Both the position numbers and the translations under genes were made by a program. A model generated the notes under the pieces. It did no database searches. It had not been told where the DNA came from and was given only the letters and a program-made list of their open reading frames with translations. A stretch of 64,000 nucleotides of DNA from Brevibacillus laterosporus (GTDB lineage Bacteria > Bacillota > Bacilli > Brevibacillales > Brevibacillaceae). This document shows positions 56,143 to 64,000 of the stretch, one piece after another (the stretch's first letter is position 1; each line of letters begins with the position of its first letter). The stretch lies in the NCBI GenBank assembly GCA_007833815.1, contig CP033464.1, positions 554,501-618,500 on the forward strand, read 5' to 3'.

Positions 56143-56171
56143 ATTATAAGTACATAACTGACTTTTCTAAA
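56143..56171 (-). promoter_or_regulatory. Candidate promoter of the Vpr-like gene
   Basis: Minus strand TTTAGA (56171-56166), 17 bases, perfect TATAAT (56148-56143). Two direct copies of AGTACATA (plus strand, 56149-56156 and 56177-56184) flank the -35. Confidence 0.55.
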
Positions 56172-56244
56172 AAATCAGTACATACTATAAATTCCTCGTT
56201 TTTCTCTTTATTCCTCTAGGTATAAAGTCATATTTTTACAAAAT

Positions 56245-56292
56245 TAAAAAAAACTGCCCTTTCCGTATAAATGTCTATACTTTAAGGGCAGT
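56245..56292 (-). terminator. Terminator of the 248-residue unknown gene
   Basis: Arms ACTGCCCTT/AAGGGCAGT around a 22-base loop; eight T residues follow on the minus strand. Confidence 0.88.
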
Positions 56293-56334
56293 CTTTTTTA
56301 ATTTTGTTGATAAAACAAGTATTTGATAAAACGT

Positions 56335-57081
56335 TTATTGAAGAGCCTGCGGATTAGCTGTTCCTAAGAAATCTTCGTAAATACGCTCCCATACAACTGT
56401 AAACGTCATTTTCTCATCGTCAGGAATCTCTTGGAATCGTTCAATTGGCTCTTCCAAGTAAGGCGTTAGTTTGACCAAGATTTCTGTTAGCATGTTATCG
56501 TTAATGCCCCCCAGAATTTCCTTGATCTCATTTTTTGATAGGGAGAAATCATTTTCTTCTTTTTCATGCAAATGCATAACCAATTGGCTAAACACAGGAT
56601 GAATCAAAGACTCCAATCGGATATGGTACAAAGCAAACATTTCGTCATCACGAAGTTCGAATGTATCCGCTACTTCTGGGAAGGGTTCTACTGGTACATC
56701 AAGGCTTGTTCCCTTATCAATTACCAGTCCCCATTTAATGAACATATCCAATGCTTCTTTAGCTGTTGCTGGATATTCATAGTTAGAGCGTTTCAAGAAG
56801 TTACCGTATTTCTCCAACAAAGCCATATAGTTTTCATAGTTCTCTTCATCATTGAATTTATTTTTATCCAACGTATCGAAAGTACCTTCCAACGCTTTAG
56901 TCGCAAAGATGGACGTTAACATTTCTTCTTTTGTCTCTAGCTTGGACACCGCATAGCAAACGGCCTTAAACAGTACGTTCATCTCATGAGAGAATACGGT
57001 GCTCCAGCCATGCATGTCATAGCCTTTTGGAATAATAATATCATCGCTATCTTTTGTGCGAAGATCTTGTATCGTTTGCAT
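56335..57081 (-). CDS. Conserved hypothetical cytoplasmic protein
   Basis: 248 residues from ATG 57081 (AAGGAG about eight bases upstream). No signal peptide, no membrane segment; acidic and mostly helical. Recognisable but uncharacterised features: GYDMHGWSTVFSHEMNVLFK near the start, and WERIYEDFLG at the end. It may belong to the DUF6042 group of Bacillales proteins, but I am not sure. Single-gene unit between the atp operon and the Vpr-like gene, with a strong terminator. Confidence 0.75.
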   Translation of the reverse strand: MQTIQDLRTKDSDDIIIPKGYDMHGWSTVFSHEMNVLFKAVCYAVSKLETKEEMLTSIFATKALEGTFDTLDKNKFNDEENYENYMALLEKYGNFLKRSNYEYPATAKEALDMFIKWGLVIDKGTSLDVPVEPFPEVADTFELRDDEMFALYHIRLESLIHPVFSQLVMHLHEKEENDFSLSKNEIKEILGGINDNMLTEILVKLTPYLEEPIERFQEIPDDEKMTFTVVWERIYEDFLGTANPQALQ

Positions 57082-57193
57082 ATCACACTCTCCTTGTCCA
57101 CAACTGCGTTTCGCTAAGAACACGTCTTAGGAATCGTAGAATAACATTAGTAGGTTTATTATACACATAACTAGCGGTATATTTCCAATTTCC

Positions 57194-57232
57194 AAAGAAA
57201 AATCCCCAAGCATATGAAAATGCCTGGGGATT
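57194..57232 (-). terminator. Rho-independent terminator of the atp operon
   Basis: Minus strand AATCCCCA-GGCA and TGC-TTGGGGATT arms, then TTTCTTTG; six bases past the atpC stop. Confidence 0.88.
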
Positions 57233-57237
57233 CTCGC

Positions 57238-57642
57238 TTACTTGTGGCGTGCCGCATCTAAACGTACGATTGCGCGTTGTAGGGCATACTCAGCACGTTG
57301 CACGTCAAGATCTGGGACCTTCTCATTGAGACGATTTTCGGCACGTTGTTTTGCTAATTCAGCACGAGCTGTATCGATGCTGTCCGATTGCTCTGCTGCC
57401 TCTGCTAAAATCGTTACCGTTTGGCCTCGAACTTCCATGAAGCCGCCGCTAACTGCGATTATGGTCTCTTTGTCGCCTTCTTGCTTAATCCGAACAGGAG
57501 CAATTTTTAGCGGAGTCACTAGCGGCGTATGGTTGGGAAGAATACCCAACTCACCTTCAACGCCGCGTGCAATTACCATTGTGGCATCCCCGCTATAGAC
57601 AACCCGTTCAGGAGTAACGATTTCTATTATCATTTTGCTCAT
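57238..57642 (-). CDS. atpC: ATP synthase F1 epsilon subunit
   Basis: 134 residues. N-terminal beta sandwich (LGILPNHTPLVTPLKIAPVR) and C-terminal two-helix region (AELAKQRAENRLNEK). Central-stalk subunit that also inhibits ATP hydrolysis. AAGGGGAG before ATG. Last gene of the operon. Confidence 0.96.
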   Translation of the reverse strand: MSKMIIEIVTPERVVYSGDATMVIARGVEGELGILPNHTPLVTPLKIAPVRIKQEGDKETIIAVSGGFMEVRGQTVTILAEAAEQSDSIDTARAELAKQRAENRLNEKVPDLDVQRAEYALQRAIVRLDAARHK

Positions 57643-57667
57643 TACCGTCTCCCCTTTCAGGGTTGTC

Positions 57668-59092
<1,425 letters not shown>

Positions 59093-59128
59093 CTAAAAGC
59101 TAATTGGAAGCCTTTATAACTGTCTTTG

Positions 59129-59995
59129 TTATACTTGTGAGTTTGCACCCGCAACAATCTCGGAGATTTCTTGCGTGATGGCTGCCTGACGAGCACGGTT
59201 ATAGAAGAGTGTCAAACGATCGATAATATCGGATGCATTATCAGTCGCATTACCCATCGATGTCATACGTGCTCCATGCTCTGAAGCTTTTGCATCCAAT
59301 ACAGCACTATAAATTAGCGTTTCTGCATACTTTGGCAAAAGAACAGCAAGAACCTCTTCTGCAGAAGGCTCATATTCATAGTCAGCCTTAGATGCTTGTT
59401 CATCAGATTCAACTGATTGAAGTGGCAACAGGCGATTCACCTGTGGGATTTGCGAGATAGCAGATTCAAATTCGTTAAAGCAGAGATAAAGTTCATCGAT
59501 CTTTTCTTCCGCATATAATTGAACTGCTGTGTACGCAATCTGCTTAATGTCAGAAAAACTAGGGTTTTCCGGCATTCCAACTACCTCTTCAATGACAGGA
59601 TAATCACGTTTCACAAAGAAATCGCGGCCTTTGCGTCCGATAGCAAAGATCGCATACTCATCTTTTGATTTATGCTTTTCGTTAACCGCCTGAAGAACTT
59701 TACGGATGATATTCCCGTTATATCCTCCTGCGAGTCCACGGTCAGAAGTAATGACGATATATCCTGTCTTCTTCACCGGACGGGTTTGAAGCATCGGATG
59801 TTTAAAGCTAGTGCTTCCTGATGCAATGCTCGCTACTACATCCTGAACCTTTTGAGCATACGGGCGAGCCGCTTGCGCTTGGTCTTGGGCACGGCGAAGT
59901 TTTGCAGTAGACACCATCTTCATCGCTTTCGTGATCTGACGCGTGTTTTTAACGCTTTTTATACGTCGTTTTACTTCACGAATACCTTGAGCCAC
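59129..59995 (-). CDS. atpG: ATP synthase F1 gamma subunit
   Basis: 288 residues. Rotor shaft with long N- and C-terminal helices (REVKRRIKSVKNTRQITKAM; ITQEISEIVAGA). GTG start, GGTGGTGA upstream. A hairpin at 60018-60049 lies in the gap before it. Confidence 0.96.
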   Translation of the reverse strand: MAQGIREVKRRIKSVKNTRQITKAMKMVSTAKLRRAQDQAQAARPYAQKVQDVVASIASGSTSFKHPMLQTRPVKKTGYIVITSDRGLAGGYNGNIIRKVLQAVNEKHKSKDEYAIFAIGRKGRDFFVKRDYPVIEEVVGMPENPSFSDIKQIAYTAVQLYAEEKIDELYLCFNEFESAISQIPQVNRLLPLQSVESDEQASKADYEYEPSAEEVLAVLLPKYAETLIYSAVLDAKASEHGARMTSMGNATDNASDIIDRLTLFYNRARQAAITQEISEIVAGANSQV

Positions 59996-60017
59996 TCATT
60001 TTCACCACCTTGGGAAA

Positions 60018-60049
60018 TGCATGCTGAATCACCTTGAACCCAGCATGCA
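60018..60049 (-). repeat. Intercistronic hairpin between atpA and atpG
   Basis: Perfect 9-base arms TGCATGCTG/CAGCATGCA around a 14-base loop, no T run. Possibly for mRNA processing or stability. Confidence 0.6.
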
Positions 60050-60071
60050 CAAAATCTATCGATGCCGAAGA

Positions 60072-61583
<1,512 letters not shown>

Positions 61584-61612
61584 TTACGATTCACCCCATT
61601 CAACCCAGCGTC

Positions 61613-62140
61613 TTATATTTGATGCGCAAAATGCTCTAATTTCGTTTTCAAGCTACCGTCATATAAACGGTCACCAATCTTTACAACGACTCCACCAATA
61701 ATGGTAGGATCTACTACGCTTTCAAAGCGTAGTTTTTTATCCAGCATTTGACCGAATTGAGCAGCTAATTCTTCTAATTCTTCCTTGCTCAATGGTTTAG
61801 CTGTAGTAACTGTTGCATCAGCAAAGCCACGTTTATCGTTAGCCATTTCTACGTATGCTTTTGTTATTTCTTCAAATTCACTTTCACGTTTGTTATCTAC
61901 TAACGCGAAAAGGAAGTTAACTAATTCCTGAGAAGTTTTTCCTTTGAAAAGCTCCTCTAGCAACTCTTTTTTAGAAGCAACGGCAATACGAGGATGCATA
62001 AATAACTTTTGGAAGTCAGGTACCTGTTGTAACGCTTCAGCAAGGTCTTTCAACTCATCTTCAATTTGATCGATGAGCCCACGCTCTGCTGCTATCTCAA
62101 ACAGGGCACGTGCGTAGCGTTTTGCTAATGCTCCACTCAT
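61613..62140 (-). CDS. atpH: ATP synthase F1 delta subunit
   Basis: 175 residues. N-terminal helical bundle (AKRYARALFEIAAERG) and the OSCP-type C-terminal signature (DPTIIGGVVVKIGDRLYDGS). It links F1 to the peripheral stalk. Overlaps atpF by 4 bases. Confidence 0.95.
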   Translation of the reverse strand: MSGALAKRYARALFEIAAERGLIDQIEDELKDLAEALQQVPDFQKLFMHPRIAVASKKELLEELFKGKTSQELVNFLFALVDNKRESEFEEITKAYVEMANDKRGFADATVTTAKPLSKEELEELAAQFGQMLDKKLRFESVVDPTIIGGVVVKIGDRLYDGSLKTKLEHFAHQI

Positions 62141-62640
62141 AAGCGATCCCCTACTTGTTTCAGGAACTGATCAATCGTAGATTTTTGCGTAGCTTCATCC
62201 AATTCTTTTTCAATAATTTTAGAAGCCAACATAACAGATAGACTTGCCATTTGTGTACGTAGTTCTTCTTTTGCTTTCTCAGTTTCGCGGGCAATTTCTG
62301 CACTTGCTTCCGCTTTAAGACGAGCAGCTGTTTCTTCTGCTTCTTTTTTAATACGAGCTTCTTCTTCTTGCGCTTGACGAGTTGCACGCTCAAGTAAAGT
62401 TTTCGTTTCTTGACGAGCTTCATCTAACAAGCGGCGTTGTTCAGCTAGCAGTCCTTCCGCTTCTTTACGGTTACGTTCTGCTGCTTCAATTTCAGATGCA
62501 ACGTGTTGGCGACGTTTTTCCATGATCTGTGTTACAGGGCCAACTGCATATTTCCTAACAACTAAAAGTAGTATCAGGAATGCGATTACTTGAAAGAGCA
62601 TTGTGCCCCCTTCAAGGGTTACCGCTCCAAACTCTAGCAT
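62137..62640 (-). CDS. atpF: ATP synthase Fo b subunit
   Basis: 167 residues from ATG 62640 (AAGGAG eight bases upstream). One N-terminal membrane helix (MLFQVIAFLILLLVVRKYAV) then a long Glu/Lys/Ala-rich coiled coil, the peripheral stalk. Confidence 0.95.
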   Translation of the reverse strand: MLEFGAVTLEGGTMLFQVIAFLILLLVVRKYAVGPVTQIMEKRRQHVASEIEAAERNRKEAEGLLAEQRRLLDEARQETKTLLERATRQAQEEEARIKKEAEETAARLKAEASAEIARETEKAKEELRTQMASLSVMLASKIIEKELDEATQKSTIDQFLKQVGDRL

Positions 62641-62719
62641 GCTATTCACTCCTTCCTGGTTCAGAAGAGTATTTTAGTAAAGATATACAAGTAATGATTA
62701 TTCACTGTTGCATAAACAA

Positions 62720-62748
62720 GGCGAAGGCCTAGCCTGCTAGCCTTCGCC
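62720..62748 (-). repeat. Intercistronic stem-loop between atpE and atpF
   Basis: GC-rich arms GGCGAAGGC/GCCTTCGCC extended by TAG/CTA, eight bases past the atpE stop, with only TTGTTT after. It could act as a partial terminator or 3' stabiliser that raises subunit c relative to subunit b. Confidence 0.65.
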
Positions 62749-62756
62749 CTGTAAAA

Positions 62757-63832
<1,076 letters not shown>

Positions 63833-63943
63833 AATTTGTTCACCCCTTTCCCTCAAAAAATACTTCCTTGTTAACCTTTTAAGAGCTTACTCTTTATTCT
63901 ACCTCTTAATTTGCTGAAAAACAGTTAACAAATATTGAACTAA

Positions 63944-64000
63944 TCATCTATTTTTAAGATTGTAATACACGAAAATAATCGAAAACACTTGAAACACTAG
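63944..64000 (-). CDS. atpI: 3' end of a probable ATP synthase subunit I gene
   Basis: The last 18 codons before a TGA (63946-63944) read LVFQVFSIIFVYYNLKNR, a hydrophobic helix with a basic end, as in AtpI C-termini. atpI normally precedes atpB. Only this fragment is in the window. Confidence 0.45.
   Translation of the reverse strand, partial: LVFQVFSIIFVYYNLKNR

Overview
The window looks like the chromosome of a spore-forming, S-layer-bearing, motile firmicute of the genus Brevibacillus, most like B. laterosporus. Three things point there. An S-layer operon resembles the middle-wall/outer-wall protein (cwp) operon of B. brevis, including a second TTG start exactly 31 codons upstream of the main ATG. 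Housekeeping blocks follow Bacillales order (atp, ywzB-ywmB-murAA-spoIID-spoIIQ-spoIIID-mbl-flhO-flhP). Complex I has 11 subunits and no NuoEFG. Almost everything is on the minus strand; the plus-strand exceptions are 14.9-18.6 kb and yvyE.

1-5.3 kb: a partial gene, a small membrane protein, degU, degS, a polysaccharide deacetylase, and metK behind a SAM-I riboswitch with its terminator. 5.3-11.2 kb: a secreted subtilisin-like protease with three C-terminal SLH modules, then three consecutive SLAP-domain (accessory-Sec S-layer assembly type) paralogs. 11.2-14.6 kb: an atypical SDR and a TetR repressor with the same operator in front of both genes, then a MATE exporter.

14.6-18.7 kb (+ strand) is the accessory part: a 5'-truncated S-layer gene with no start codon, signal peptide or SLH domains, an intergenic segment with nested and interlocking inverted repeats, a tyrosine recombinase with all catalytic residues, and an unrecognised protein built from two repeats. 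It converges on the S-layer operon (18.9-26.5 kb, - strand: owp-like and mwp-like genes), followed by a TolC-family protein, unusual in a single-membrane bacterium. Truncated S-layer cassette, recombinase and intact S-layer operon side by side suggest S-layer antigen variation or its remains; this is an inference.

27.9-42.2 kb: yvyE; tagO and a WecG/TagA-type glycosyltransferase (cell-wall glycopolymer); fabZ; a CDP-alcohol phosphatidyltransferase; a small EpuA-family protein; flhP/flhO; mbl; spoIIID; spoIIQ; spoIID; alaT/alaR; murA; ywmB; ywzB. 42.4-52.6 kb: nuoABCDHIJKLMN. 52.8-57.1 kb: a Vpr-like minor extracellular protease and an unknown cytoplasmic protein. 57.2-64 kb: the F1Fo ATP synthase operon, atpC back to atpB and the end of atpI.

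Wall assembly (S-layer, SLAP proteins, SLH protease, TagO/TagA, MurA, Mbl), sporulation and respiration are thus intermixed. I see no rRNA, tRNA, CRISPR array or recognisable insertion sequence.
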